NCBI GenBank assembly: GCA_903893815.1
Contig: CAITNS010000059.1
Span: forward strand, 1 to 64,000
Source: an uncultured Bacteroidota bacterium
GTDB lineage: Bacteria; Bacteroidota; Bacteroidia; B-17B0; Aurantibacillaceae
Length of the DNA stretch: 64,000 bases
Reading direction: 5' to 3'
The stretch's first letter is position 1. Each line of letters starts with the position of its first letter. The notes under the pieces are model-generated. The model searched no databases and was not told where the DNA came from. It was given only the letters and a program-made list of their open reading frames with translations. Of this stretch, positions 1-9,257 are shown piece by piece. Made by a program: the position numbers and the translations under genes.

Positions 1-1665
1 ACAGTCACATTACTTACTTTGGTATTAGTACAACCATTCGTTGTTCCAATAACCGTGTAACTTGTATTAGATGTTGGAGAAACTGAAATGCTTGAAGTTG
101 TTGCGCCGCTATTCCAAGAATAGGTAGTTGCACCACTTGCTGTTAATGCGGCAGAACTTCCTGAACAAATCGTAGAGTTATTTACCGCTACAGTTGGTGT
201 AGCTTTTACAGTCACATTACTTACTTTGGTATTAGTACAACCATTCGTTGTTCCAATAACCGTGTAACTTGTATTAGATGTTGGAGAAACTGAAATGCTT
301 GAAGTTGTTGCGCCGCTATTCCAAGAGTAGGTTGTAGCACCACTTGCTGTTAATGCGGCAGAACTTCCCGAACAAATAGTAGAGTTATTTACAGCCACCG
401 TTGGATTTGCAATAACGTTAACGTTAACGGTGTTAGTTGCGATAGTTGCACAACCTGTTAAATTACCACTTACAGTATAGGTCGTATTACTTGTTGGTGC
501 TACTGAAATGGAAGATGCATTTGAGCCGGTATTCCAAGTGTAGGTTGTAACACCACTGGCAGTTAATGTTGTTGTAGCTCCAGAACAAACCGACATAGAG
601 TTTACTGCTATTGAAGGAGCGCTTCCAACAACCACTGAAGCAGTTGATGTATTTACACAGCCAGCAGTTGAGGTTCCAGTAACTGTATAAGTCGTATTAA
701 CTGTTGGTGATACAGATAAGTTAGTGCCATTTGCACCCGTGTTCCAAGTATATGTATTGGCGCCAGATGCTGCTATAGTTCCAGTTGAACCAGCACAAAT
801 AGTAGTAGATGAAGCAGCAATATTAGGTAATGAGTTCACATTAACATTGGTTATTTGAGAACTAGAACAACCGTTAGTCGTGCCTATTACTGTATAAGTA
901 GCATTTGAAGTTGGTGAAACAGAAATACTAGATGTTGTTGCTCCGCTATTCCAAGAGTAAGTTGTAGCACCACTTGCTGTTAACGCTGCTGAATTTCCAG
1001 AACAAATTGTTGCGCTATTTACAGAAACTGTTGGACTCGTATTAACATTCACTGATGTTACTTGAGAACTTGAACAACCATTAGATGTTCCAATAACTGT
1101 GTAGTTAGTTGTTGATGTTGGAGAAACGGAAATACTTGAAGTTGTAGCTCCGCTATTCCAAGAATACGTTGTAGCGCCATTAGCTATTAAAGCAGCAGAA
1201 CTTCCAGAACAAATCGTTGCGCTGTTTACAGAAACCGTTGGATTCGTATTAACATTCACTGATGTTACTTGAGAACTTGAACAGCCATTAGACGTGCCAA
1301 TTACGGTATAGTTTGTATTAGACGTTGGAGATACAGAAATACTATTTGTTGTAGCACCGCTATTCCAAGAATAGGTTGTAGCGCCAGATGCTGTTAACGC
1401 TGCTGAATTTCCAGAACAAATTGTTGCACTGTTTACTGCAACTGTTGGTGTTGCATTTACATTTACGGTTGTTACTTTTGTATTTGTACATCCACTTGAT
1501 GTTCCAATTACTGTATAGTTCGTAGTTGTGGTTGGAGAAACTGAAATGCTTGTTGTTGTAGCGCCACTATTCCAACTATAACTTGTAGCACCGCTTGCCG
1601 TTAATACAGCTGAGTTTCCAGAACAGATAGTAGAACTATTAACAGCTACAGTTGGCGTTGCAATA
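1..1665 (-). repeat. Eight tandem 207-bp (69-residue) Ig-like repeats inside the metalloprotease gene
   Basis: The block attccaa(g/c) recurs at 111, 318, 531, 741, 948, 1155, 1362 and 1569, a spacing of 207 bp with one 213 and one 210. Each unit encodes a Cys-containing stretch (TVAVNS.TICSG) followed by SWNSGATT and NYTV. The two units nearest the window edge (1-207 and 208-414) are almost identical, and the array continues off the left edge. Confidence 0.9.
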
Positions 1666-3923
1666 ACTGTTACTGTTTTTGTTGAGGTATTTTGTCCAGT
1701 TCCATTTTTTGCAATTAAAGCAATGGTATAAGTTCCCGCATTTGCAAAAGTAACCGTTGGATTTTGAGCATTTACATTTGAGAAAGTTACACCAGTTGAT
1801 GAAGTAGCTGACCATGTCCAAGTGGTTGGTGCGTTTAGAGACTGATCAGTTAATTGCATGCTAGTTGATGTACATGGATTTACAGATGCTACGCTAAAGT
1901 TAGAAACTGGAGCAGCAGCTGGTGCCGAAACGATAGTTAAAACACCATTATTCAAATCATAAAAAATATTTCCAGCACCACGCACCATATAACGACCAGT
2001 AGTGGTTGTTAAAGATGGTACGGTTATAATGGCTGAACCATTATTAGGAATATTACTTGCTAAAGTAATAGGATAAGTATAGCCTCCATCAGTTGATAAA
2101 AAGATATTTACACTTGGGGTACTTACTGGAGCAACAGATGTTCCTGCCACAGCCCATGTAATGGTTTGTGTAGTAGCTGCTGTCCAAGTGGTTGCTGCAT
2201 TTTGAGAAGTTACAGAAAAAGGACCTGAAGCTGCATTTACGGTTACTACTTTTAAATCAGAAGCAGTTTGTCCGCCACCAACATGATTATCTCTTACGAT
2301 AAATGAAAAGTTTAATGTTCGTCCAACAGATGGTGTTACTTCCCAAGTGTTTGCTAATGTATTGCTAATCACTGTTGCTAAAGCTGGCAGGTATCTGTTA
2401 GGAGAAGTAGAAGGAGAAAAAGATCTGTATAATGGTCCAACGCTGTAAGTTGATAATGGTGCTGCTGAACCAGGCGATTGAGTTGGGTCATTTTGGCTCC
2501 AGTTATATGTTAAAGAAGACATTCCGTTTGCATCAGTAGCTGTTCCTTCTAATATAAACGCCGTTGATTTTGGAATTGTATAGTCAATTCCTGCACTTGC
2601 AGTTGGAGCAGAATTTGTTAAGGTCGTGATGGCCGCACAAGAACTACTATTACCTGTTTTAATATTAGCACTAATATCTCTGATATTTACATAGTTGAAA
2701 TCATCATGACTATTGGCTTGCACATTTGAAGGGCATATACCTGCATAACCCATAATAGAGCTTCCACTTGCTGGCTCTACTTCTGTTATTCCGTTTCCGC
2801 TTCTGCTGCAGGTATTCATAACATGGTAACCACCAAATTGATGTCCCATTTCATGAGCCACATAATCAATGTCAAAGGCATCACCAGTGGGATTAGCTCG
2901 TCCTGTATAACCTCTTCCTTTGTGAGTTCCTGTTTGTGAAGTACTCATACAAACACAAGATAAGCATCCAGCGTTACCACCGCCTGTTGTGTTAAAGTTA
3001 TGTCCAATATCATAATTAGCAACTCCAATATTTGCATCAATAGTTTGAGCTGTCTTTGTATTCCATTCTGTTGTCCAAGGATCAGAGCCAGTGGCACCTA
3101 AATATATGACTAAATCATTGTTTGGAATGAAAACCATTTTTATAGCTAAATCTCTTTCATAAACACCATTTACACGATTCATAGTAATGGTCATTTGTGC
3201 TTGAATATTTGCTTTTTGTTGAGCAACGGTTCCTGTTCCTGCAAAAATATTTCCATATTCAGCTGTACAAGATTGTGCTAAACGATAGGTTCTTAATTTT
3301 TGGTCGTTAATGTTTTGAACTGTCATGTTACCATCTCCACTTGTTCTTTGTATAGAAGGTAACGCAACTTGGTCATCTGTTAAACATTCAAATGTTTGAG
3401 AATCTGCTCCTAAACTCGCGCGATTATATACTATATAATTTATTAAATCAGTAGTATAAGGATCAATAAATACAGTGCTTTTAATACCAGATAACGACAT
3501 AGTATGTAAACCAAATTGTGTTACACTAAAACGCATGGTTGCTGTTGGGTCATCAACGCCTTGCGCAGCATAGGTTTTTATCATTGGAAATTTTGCTTCC
3601 AAAATTGGATCCATGATGGATGATTCATACACATTAAATTTTTCAAATACACCATCTGAATTTGGAAATTCAAGAATCAAATTTGATTGATTGGAATTTG
3701 AACCTAATATAGGTGCGTTTATTAACTTCGATTTCAATATATTTAAATCCAATTGAAATAATTGGTATTCAGAAGGAAATGAACTTCTTCTTACTTTATC
3801 ACCCTCTATTTCTTTTGATGGAACTAATGTCCATATTCCTTCGTCAGAAACTTGTCCAAAGGAGTTATTAATAATTAACGCTGAAATAAACGTTAGAATT
3901 GTTTTTACGTAGATTGTCTTCAT
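1..3923 (-). CDS. Secreted reprolysin-like zinc metalloprotease with SprB-like repeats (C-terminus beyond window)
   Basis: The gene reads from an ATG at 3923 and is still open at base 1, so at least 1307 codons are present and the C-terminus is missing. The N-terminus looks like a signal peptide (MKTIYVKTILTFISALI...). The zinc site HEMGHQFGGYH lies at residues 357-367, a metzincin HExxHxxGxxH motif, followed by a Met-turn (SIMGYAGICP). This matches the reprolysin-like M12B-type peptidases of Bacteroidota. After the catalytic part come a fibronectin/PKD-like region and at least eight Ig-like repeats of about 69 residues, which resemble SprB-type repeats. Such proteins are normally exported by the type IX secretion system and carry a C-terminal sorting domain; that part is outside the window, so export is inferred. 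The role is probably extracellular or surface proteolysis. Confidence 0.88.
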   Translation of the reverse strand, partial: MKTIYVKTILTFISALIINNSFGQVSDEGIWTLVPSKEIEGDKVRRSSFPSEYQLFQLDLNILKSKLINAPILGSNSNQSNLILEFPNSDGVFEKFNVYESSIMDPILEAKFPMIKTYAAQGVDDPTATMRFSVTQFGLHTMSLSGIKSTVFIDPYTTDLINYIVYNRASLGADSQTFECLTDDQVALPSIQRTSGDGNMTVQNINDQKLRTYRLAQSCTAEYGNIFAGTGTVAQQKANIQAQMTITMNRVNGVYERDLAIKMVFIPNNDLVIYLGATGSDPWTTEWNTKTAQTIDANIGVANYDIGHNFNTTGGGNAGCLSCVCMSTSQTGTHKGRGYTGRANPTGDAFDIDYVAHEMGHQFGGYHVMNTCSRSGNGITEVEPASGSSIMGYAGICPSNVQANSHDDFNYVNIRDISANIKTGNSSSCAAITTLTNSAPTASAGIDYTIPKSTAFILEGTATDANGMSSLTYNWSQNDPTQSPGSAAPLSTYSVGPLYRSFSPSTSPNRYLPALATVISNTLANTWEVTPSVGRTLNFSFIVRDNHVGGGQTASDLKVVTVNAASGPFSVTSQNAATTWTAATTQTITWAVAGTSVAPVSTPSVNIFLSTDGGYTYPITLASNIPNNGSAIITVPSLTTTTGRYMVRGAGNIFYDLNNGVLTIVSAPAAAPVSNFSVASVNPCTSTSMQLTDQSLNAPTTWTWSATSSTGVTFSNVNAQNPTVTFANAGTYTIALIAKNGTGQNTSTKTVTVIATPTVAVNSSTICSGNSAVLTASGATSYSWNSGATTTSISVSPTTTTNYTVIGTSSGCTNTKVTTVNVNATPTVAVNSATICSGNSAALTASGATTYSWNSGATTNSISVSPTSNTNYTVIGTSNGCSSSQVTSVNVNTNPTVSVNSATICSGSSAALIANGATTYSWNSGATTSSISVSPTSTTNYTVIGTSNGCSSSQVTSVNVNTSPTVSVNSATICSGNSAALTASGATTYSWNSGATTSSISVSPTSNATYTVIGTTNGCSSSQITNVNVNSLPNIAASSTTICAGSTGTIAASGANTYTWNTGANGTNLSVSPTVNTTYTVTGTSTAGCVNTSTASVVVGSAPSIAVNSMSVCSGATTTLTASGVTTYTWNTGSNASSISVAPTSNTTYTVSGNLTGCATIATNTVNVNVIANPTVAVNNSTICSGSSAALTASGATTYSWNSGATTSSISVSPTSNTSYTVIGTTNGCTNTKVSNVTVKATPTVAVNNSTICSGSSAALTASGATTYSWNSGATTSSISVSPTSNTSYTVIGTTNGCTNTKVSNVT

Positions 3924-4155
3924 TTTAATCTGTTTAGTTGTGACGGTGTTATTCAAAATAATAATTTGATCTCAATTTGCTTGCCTAAATTCAAAACAAA
4001 AAAATGGAACCATAATTTTTTATAGCTTTATATTAGACGCAATCTACAATCTGATTTTGTAGAGATTATGGATATTTAAAAAAACTTAACGGTTTCTTTA
4101 AATATTGTTTAAAAATAGGGTTGACTTTAGCTATTTTGTAGCTGTATGCTGATAA

Positions 4156-4565
4156 TTACTTTAAATTTAATAGCAATTGTTGACCAATTTCTGGGCTATT
4201 AAATATTTTTGTAGGAATTAGAGGCTTATAAAATTTTATGTAAAAATTAGCTAAAATGCGCGCACTAAGGGATGTTATGATTAATGCCCTTGTTTTTATT
4301 GGGACAATTGACTCTAATTGCCGAACTAGTTTTCGTGCTTCTGCGTAATATTAATAAATTCATCTGAGTCTATTAATAAATGAGCTTTTATTCCTTCTGT
4401 TATTTCAACTAATGCATTATGATTAAGTTGATGCTCTTCTACACTTACTTCAGAATTTGGTAAATAGGTGTAATGAATAATGCCGTTATGTAGCATTCTT
4501 AAACGAACATTAGGCGTTATTATTTCTTTTGTAAAAGAGTATGTTGGACTGTCTTCTAAGAGCAT
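4156..4565 (-). pseudogene. Frameshifted STAS/SEC14-like (DUF7793-type) small protein gene
   Basis: The first frame reads MLLEDSPTYSFTKEI... to DEFINITQ and then stops after KHEN at 4326. Reading one base differently at about 4341-4343 (ctgcgt where cttgcgt would keep frame) continues the protein as EARKLVRQLE, a strongly amphipathic C-terminal half, ending at a TAA at 4156-4158. The joined product would be about 136 residues. Its layout, with HNGIIHYTYLP near the start and TQEARK followed by a conserved helix and SPEIGQQ near the end, is what I recall of small Bacteroidota STAS/SEC14-like proteins. The start is uncertain; an upstream ATG at 4619 is also in frame. The gene could be dead, or a sequencing error could be hiding an intact one. 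Confidence 0.65.
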
Positions 4566-4674
4566 TAAAAAATAAAAATTGTGCTTTAAAGTTAGGTATT
4601 TAGTTCGCATAAAGACCAAAAAAACTTATAACTTTATGAGGTATTTTTTTATAATTATTAAAAGCCATTTAACT

Positions 4675-5022
4675 ATGAATCCCATCTTTTTTAACACTAT
4701 CGATTGGACAGGTATTGAAAAAGTTGAATATCCAGGAATATCAGGAACAGCTATTTGGCAAACTATACAATTTGATGGGTTAAGAATTAGAGTAGTAGAA
4801 TACAGTACAGGTTATTTAGCCGACCATTGGTGTCAAAAAGGACATATTGTACATTGCTTAGAGGGCGATTTTGTTACCGAACTGGAAACAGGCGAAAAAA
4901 CCAAATTAACTAAAGGCATGACTTATGTTGTATCAGACGAAATGAGTTCGCATCGTTCTGTTTCGGCTAATGGCGTAAAGCTATTAATTGTTGATGGCAA
5001 CTTTTTGAGTACTTCGTCATAG
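4675..5022 (+). CDS. DHCW-motif-type cupin fold protein
   Basis: 115 residues when started at ATG 4675 (MNPIFFNTIDWTG). The frame is open upstream to 4579, but those residues overlap the divergent STAS-like gene and look non-native. The conserved block ADHWCQKGHIVHCLEG sits near the middle, followed by TKLTKGMTYVVSDE and SSHRS, the layout of small single-domain cupins annotated as DHCW-motif proteins. The His and Cys residues could bind a metal; the substrate is unknown. The last two codons and the stop fall inside a dispersed palindromic repeat (5015-5108), so the C-terminus may have been rewritten by that repeat. Confidence 0.7.
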   Translation: MNPIFFNTIDWTGIEKVEYPGISGTAIWQTIQFDGLRIRVVEYSTGYLADHWCQKGHIVHCLEGDFVTELETGEKTKLTKGMTYVVSDEMSSHRSVSANGVKLLIVDGNFLSTSS

Positions 5023-5108
5023 CGAACGTAGCGAAGCAATCTCAAATTTAGTTTTTAGATACTGTTCATGAGATAGCTTAGTAGCTGAAAAAGCTCCTCG
5101 CAATGACG
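5015..5108. repeat. Dispersed palindromic repeat (TCATTGCGA family)
   Basis: Left arm cgtcatagcgaacgtagcg with gaagcaatctc, right arm agctcctcgcaatgacg; the ends are inverted relative to each other. A relative lies at 58691-58729 (gtcattgcgaccgcg ... gcaatctc). It starts inside the 3' end of the cupin gene. The remainder of the 5023-5383 gap holds only AT-rich sequence and the ftsZ terminator. Confidence 0.7.
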
Positions 5109-5333
5109 ATTCAAATAGTGTGAATGATGTAACTCTTCAGTGTTTTTTTGTAAGCATTTATTTGTTTTGTTTCCCCACCTTTACATAAAAATAAGAACAA
5201 GTTAAAACCAATTCTTATATTTTGTTTAGTTTAGAATACATTACACCTATCAGGAACTCATATAGCTTGATAGGTGTTTTGTTTTTTTGTCAATGTGAAA
5301 ATAAGTTAAGAAATAGTGTTAATTCCTAAAAAC

Positions 5334-5365
5334 AAAAAACCCCCACATTTCTGCGAGGGTTTCTT
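5334..5365 (-). terminator. Probable terminator after ftsZ
   Basis: On the minus strand AAACCC ... GGGGGTTTTTT forms a short stem with a loop of about 14 bases and a T-run, 18 bases past the ftsZ stop. It would end the whole division and cell-wall cluster. Confidence 0.65.
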
Positions 5366-5383
5366 TTTAATTATTGTAAACGA

Positions 5384-6949
5384 TTAATCTACGTTATCAT
5401 GTAAAAACGAGTTGTTTGGTCTAATCTCATTGTTCTCACCTAATGTGTAACGAGATACTTGTGAATCAGTCGATGGTGTTGGGCTATTAGCATCTAAGTT
5501 CACTTGTTTGCGTTGCCAAGCAGATGTTTTTTCTAAGTCGTTTAAACCTTCTGGAGTTTTCATTTTCAAGGTTAACTCTTTTAATTTTTTAATACGCTCT
5601 TGTGCCAAACGAATTTGCTCTTCGCGGCTATTGCTTTCGTAACTTGGCGTTTCTTCTTCCTCAGATGAAATATCATTAATCACAAATTCTTGCTTAGGAG
5701 TTTCGTTAACTGGCTCATCTAAAGAGTATACTTTAAACAATGGTTTCTCGTCCACTGAGCTTGTCGAAGTGTCTTCTTTTACTTCTTTTACAATTGGAGC
5801 AGTAGTTTCTTCAACTTTATTGATGATTGGTGTTTCAACCGTTTCTTCTTTCACAAACACAAACGGTTCGTTCGTTTGAATTTCATCAATAATAGTCGTT
5901 TGCACTGGCTCAACTTTAGCAACAGTTGGTTCGTCTAATTTCACAATTTTGCGCTCTTGGAAAGTAGGCGCTTCGTAACCTGAATTCATTTTGCTGTTAA
6001 AGCCAGTTGCAATAATTGTAACTGATACGTTATCTCCTAAAGAAGGGTCAGTTCCGTACCCTGTAATTAATTCAGCAGAACCACCTGCTGCTTCTTGAAT
6101 GAAGTCAGTAATTTCACCAAACTCATCCATTTCAATATCATCGCTTCCGCTCATAATATTTAGTAATACGTGGCGAGCACCTGAAATATCATTATCATTT
6201 AATAAAGGAGAAACTAATGCGGCTTCAACGGCACGTATGGCACGTTTTTCGCCGCTTGCAATAGCAGAACCCATAATGGCTACTCCGCTATCTTGCATAA
6301 CCGTTTTAACATCATTAAAATCTACATTAACGTGCATGTGCAAACTAATGATTTCTGCAATTGATTTTGCAGCACCTGTTAGTACATTATCTGCATGAGC
6401 AAATGCTTCAGTCATTTTTAAGCTTCCGTAAATGTCGCGTAATTTGTCGTTACCAATTACGATTAATGTATCCACATATTTTTTCATTTCTTGCTCACCT
6501 TTTTCGGCCTGCTCTCTGCGTTTTTTTCCTTCAAAAGAGAAAGGGATTGTAACAATTCCAACCGTTAAGATACCTAATTCTTTTGCAATAGATGCAATTA
6601 CGGGAGCGGCACCAGTGCCAGTACCACCGCCTAAACCAGCTGTGATAAACACCATTTCGGTATTATCTTTTAGTATTGCTTTTATTTCTTCGATGCTTTC
6701 TAAAGCCGAATCGCGACCAACTTCTGGTTTTGCACCAGCACCTAATCCTCTTGTTAATGAATTTCCTAATTGTATTTTATGAGGCACAGGACTTTTTCCT
6801 AATGCTTGTTTATCAGTATTACAAACTATGAAATCCACACCCTTAATTCCTAAACGGAACATGTGATTTACGGCGTTGCTTCCGCCACCGCCAACTCCAA
6901 TTACTTTTATAATTGAGCTTTCTTCTTGAGGTAATTCAAATTGCATCAT
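5384..6949 (-). CDS. ftsZ: Cell division protein FtsZ
   Basis: The tubulin-like GTPase that polymerises into the division ring at mid-cell. The nucleotide-binding region starts with GVGGGGSNAVNHM at residues 18-30 and the tubulin signature GGGTGTG is at about 107-113; the T7-loop region follows near FNDVKTVM. The protein has 521 residues, longer than the usual 380-400, because of an acidic, Pro/Glu/Thr-rich linker at about 335-500. This long linker is usual in Bacteroidota. It ends in a conserved-looking tail (NNSFLHDNVD) that would be the partner-binding peptide for FtsA. It is the last gene of the cluster, 129 bp after ftsA. Two adjacent ATG codons are possible starts. A 20-bp dispersed repeat lies inside the linker-coding part (5752-5771). 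Confidence 0.98.
   Translation of the reverse strand: MMQFELPQEESSIIKVIGVGGGGSNAVNHMFRLGIKGVDFIVCNTDKQALGKSPVPHKIQLGNSLTRGLGAGAKPEVGRDSALESIEEIKAILKDNTEMVFITAGLGGGTGTGAAPVIASIAKELGILTVGIVTIPFSFEGKKRREQAEKGEQEMKKYVDTLIVIGNDKLRDIYGSLKMTEAFAHADNVLTGAAKSIAEIISLHMHVNVDFNDVKTVMQDSGVAIMGSAIASGEKRAIRAVEAALVSPLLNDNDISGARHVLLNIMSGSDDIEMDEFGEITDFIQEAAGGSAELITGYGTDPSLGDNVSVTIIATGFNSKMNSGYEAPTFQERKIVKLDEPTVAKVEPVQTTIIDEIQTNEPFVFVKEETVETPIINKVEETTAPIVKEVKEDTSTSSVDEKPLFKVYSLDEPVNETPKQEFVINDISSEEEETPSYESNSREEQIRLAQERIKKLKELTLKMKTPEGLNDLEKTSAWQRKQVNLDANSPTPSTDSQVSRYTLGENNEIRPNNSFLHDNVD
5752..5771. repeat. Dispersed repeat core inside the ftsZ linker
   Basis: ccactgagcttgtcgaagtg is the core of a palindrome very common in intergenic DNA of Bacteroidota (the CTGAGCTTGTCGAAG family). 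Here it is read in frame and encodes DTSTSSVDE within the variable FtsZ linker, a part that tolerates changes in sequence. Confidence 0.6.
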
Positions 6950-6962
6950 GGTTATGTAGTTT

Positions 6963-7078
6963 TAAATTTTTAGTTCTTTGTCTTTAATTTTTTATTCCTT
7001 AATTTTTATTCTTTTTATTATCTAGTTTATGAATGTTTAATCATATTGAAAACTAAACACTTATAACTAAAAATTAGC
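6963..7078. repeat. Inverted repeat between ftsA and ftsZ
   Basis: The arms are atttttagtt near 6966 and aactaaaaat near 7067, enclosing AT-rich DNA. The right part (aaaactaaacacttataact) closely matches the right arm of the repeat at 63507-63573 (aaaactaaacactaataact), so this is a member of a dispersed family. It may form a processing stem-loop in the cluster mRNA. Confidence 0.55.
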
Positions 7079-8440
7079 CTAATCCACATCATCACTCATC
7101 CAGTCCTTAGCTTTGCTAATCAATGAATCGAAGAAGTTTCCTACTTTTTGTTTGGAGTGACCAGTTACTTTTTTCTCTGGTTTTTGTTTTGTTGCTTCCG
7201 TATTTATTACTGATTCTTCAATTGCTTTAGATGCATTGTTGCCACGTTTTGCATCGCGTTCGTATTTTTCAATACCTTTCATTACTAAGCCCACGCCAGT
7301 TGCATACATCGGATTTTTTAATTCATCATCAGCGCCCGCTAAGTGTTCGTTTGGAGTTCCAATACGGCAATCCATACCAGTAGTTAACATCACTAATTGA
7401 GGTAAGTGTTTTAATTGAGAACCACCACCTGTTACAACGATGCCACCCGCTAATTTGCGTTCGAAGCCCGAAGATTTTATTTCAAATAACACGAACTCTA
7501 AAATTTCTTCCATACGCGCTTGAATTATTTGCGCTAATGTATTTACTGAAATTTCTTTATGTGGACGACCTCTTAAACCAGGAATCGAAATCACTTCATT
7601 CATTTGATTTTCTTGAGCTAATGCTGAACCAAAACGCATTTTTAATTGTTCTGCTTGCGTTTTAATTATACCACAACCTTCTTTAATATCATCTGTAATA
7701 ATATTTCCTCCAAAAGGAATAACAGCTGTATGACGAATAATACCATCATAAAAAATTGCTACATCGGTTGTTCCACCGCCAATATCAACTAATACAACAC
7801 CAGCTTCTTTTTCTTCATCACTCAAAACGGCATCAGCACTTGCTAATGGCTCTAAGTGTAAATCAACAGTGATTAATTTTGCTCTATCAACACATTTAAA
7901 AATATTTTTTACTGCCGAAACGTGTCCTGTAATGATATGAAAATTACCTTCCAAACGCATGCCAGAATGTCCTATTGGGTTACGAATACCTGTTTCGTTA
8001 TCAATAATATATTCTTGAGGAATTACATGAATAATTTCTTCTCCTGCAGGCATAATTAACCTGTGCATGTTATCTATTAATTCATCAACGTCATTTTGAG
8101 AAACTTCTTCTTCTAATGATTTACGAGTAACCATACCTCGGTGTTGCATACTTTTAATATGCTGCCCTGCAATACCTACAATTACTTCTTCAATATCAAT
8201 ATTTGCTTTATCACCGGCAATTTTAATGGCAGCTTTAATAGACTCAATGGTTTGCTCAATATTAGCAACCACACCACGGTGCACACCTAGTGATTCGGAT
8301 TTACCAATACTTAAAATCTCTACTTTACCGTTTTCGTTTTTGTAACCAACGATTGCGGCAATTTTAGTTGTTCCAATGTCAAGACCTACTACTAGTTCTG
8401 CATTTGCTGGCATTTGTTTTTGTGTTGGTTTATTGTCCAT
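7079..8440 (-). CDS. ftsA: Cell division protein FtsA
   Basis: Actin-like ATPase that anchors FtsZ filaments to the membrane. The 453 residues begin with the actin-type phosphate 1 motif (VVGLDIGTTKIAAIVG), contain the SHS2 (1C) domain in the region after IEEVIVGIAG, the phosphate 2 motif VLVDIGGGTTDVAIF near 215-230 and the adenosine motif GIVVTGGGSQL near 335. A basic/amphipathic C-terminal segment (VGNFFDSLISKAKDWM) at the end is the expected membrane-targeting helix. It lies 4 bp after ftsQ and ahead of ftsZ, the classical order. Confidence 0.97.
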   Translation of the reverse strand: MDNKPTQKQMPANAELVVGLDIGTTKIAAIVGYKNENGKVEILSIGKSESLGVHRGVVANIEQTIESIKAAIKIAGDKANIDIEEVIVGIAGQHIKSMQHRGMVTRKSLEEEVSQNDVDELIDNMHRLIMPAGEEIIHVIPQEYIIDNETGIRNPIGHSGMRLEGNFHIITGHVSAVKNIFKCVDRAKLITVDLHLEPLASADAVLSDEEKEAGVVLVDIGGGTTDVAIFYDGIIRHTAVIPFGGNIITDDIKEGCGIIKTQAEQLKMRFGSALAQENQMNEVISIPGLRGRPHKEISVNTLAQIIQARMEEILEFVLFEIKSSGFERKLAGGIVVTGGGSQLKHLPQLVMLTTGMDCRIGTPNEHLAGADDELKNPMYATGVGLVMKGIEKYERDAKRGNNASKAIEESVINTEATKQKPEKKVTGHSKQKVGNFFDSLISKAKDWMSDDVD

Positions 8441-8444
8441 AAAC

Positions 8445-9257
8445 TTATTTTTTAGTGCAAACCACTTGGTTTTTATATTTTATATTGATAGTTGAATATT
8501 TATTCCAGCCATCTGTTTTGTTTAATCCTTCGGTATAAAATGTTTTTAGTTTTTCAAACTTCTCTTCAAAATCTTTCGCATCTCCAAACACAATTTTATG
8601 ATTACCAATTGAAGGGTATAACTCTAATTCCTTATCAGGTGTTACATTTATTTGATGTATCAGGCTTGCTAAAACCGAATCCTTAGCAATATAAGTGGAG
8701 ATGTTATAAATATCATCTAACACACTAATAGCTGCAAATTTTTCGTTTTTCGAAATGGCATCTACCGAAACTTGGTAACGAGTTCCATATGGTTCAACAA
8801 TGAATCCTGTTGCAATAATCACACGGGCGGTGAATTTATCGCTTAAGGGCATGAGTTTAGATTTCGTATCAATATAATAACTTTCACCATCCATGTTCAT
8901 TACTCGAACTAATGGTGTACGTTGTGTTACATTCATGGTTACATCTCCATTTACATCTACTGCTATATCAGAGTTTTCTACAGCGGGATGAGAATTCAAG
9001 GCTTTCTCTAAACCGTTTACATCAATATTTTTTAAAGAAGTGTTTAAAATTGAGTCGTTTCTTTCTTTGAAAAACTCTTTTACATCTTCTTCATCAATAA
9101 AGGTGTTAACTTCTGTATTATTAACTGATACCAATAAATTTTCGGCTACTACGTTTTTTTCTTTGCTAGTGGCAAAGGCTAATGACGCTAGTAGGCCTGA
9201 TAATCCAATAATCCAAAGAACGATGATTAATATTTTTCTAAAATTTATTTTTTTCAT
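8445..9257 (-). CDS. ftsQ: Cell division protein FtsQ
   Basis: 270 residues with one N-terminal membrane segment (about residues 8-30, ILIIVLWIIGLSGLLASLAFA), then an extracytoplasmic part with a POTRA-like start (NTEVNTFIDEEDV ... SILNTSLKNIDVNGLEKAL) and a beta domain. FtsQ links early and late divisome proteins. Overall sequence is weakly conserved, so the call rests on topology and on position between murC and ftsA. Its ATG overlaps the murC stop by 4 bp (ATGA), suggesting translational coupling. Confidence 0.92.
   Translation of the reverse strand: MKKINFRKILIIVLWIIGLSGLLASLAFATSKEKNVVAENLLVSVNNTEVNTFIDEEDVKEFFKERNDSILNTSLKNIDVNGLEKALNSHPAVENSDIAVDVNGDVTMNVTQRTPLVRVMNMDGESYYIDTKSKLMPLSDKFTARVIIATGFIVEPYGTRYQVSVDAISKNEKFAAISVLDDIYNISTYIAKDSVLASLIHQINVTPDKELELYPSIGNHKIVFGDAKDFEEKFEKLKTFYTEGLNKTDGWNKYSTINIKYKNQVVCTKK

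Noticed and set aside
1..1665. Regular repeats that might be taken for a CRISPR array
   Set aside because: The period of 207 bp, the continuous reading frame and lack of unique spacers show that these are protein repeats.
1639..1821. Open frame on the minus strand giving a Cys/Asn-rich 60-residue peptide
   Set aside because: It overlaps the metalloprotease gene in another frame; its composition reflects the repeat-coding DNA.
4579..4674. Longer N-terminus for the cupin protein
   Set aside because: It overlaps the start of the divergent STAS-like gene and lacks the compact cupin start; ATG 4675 fits better.
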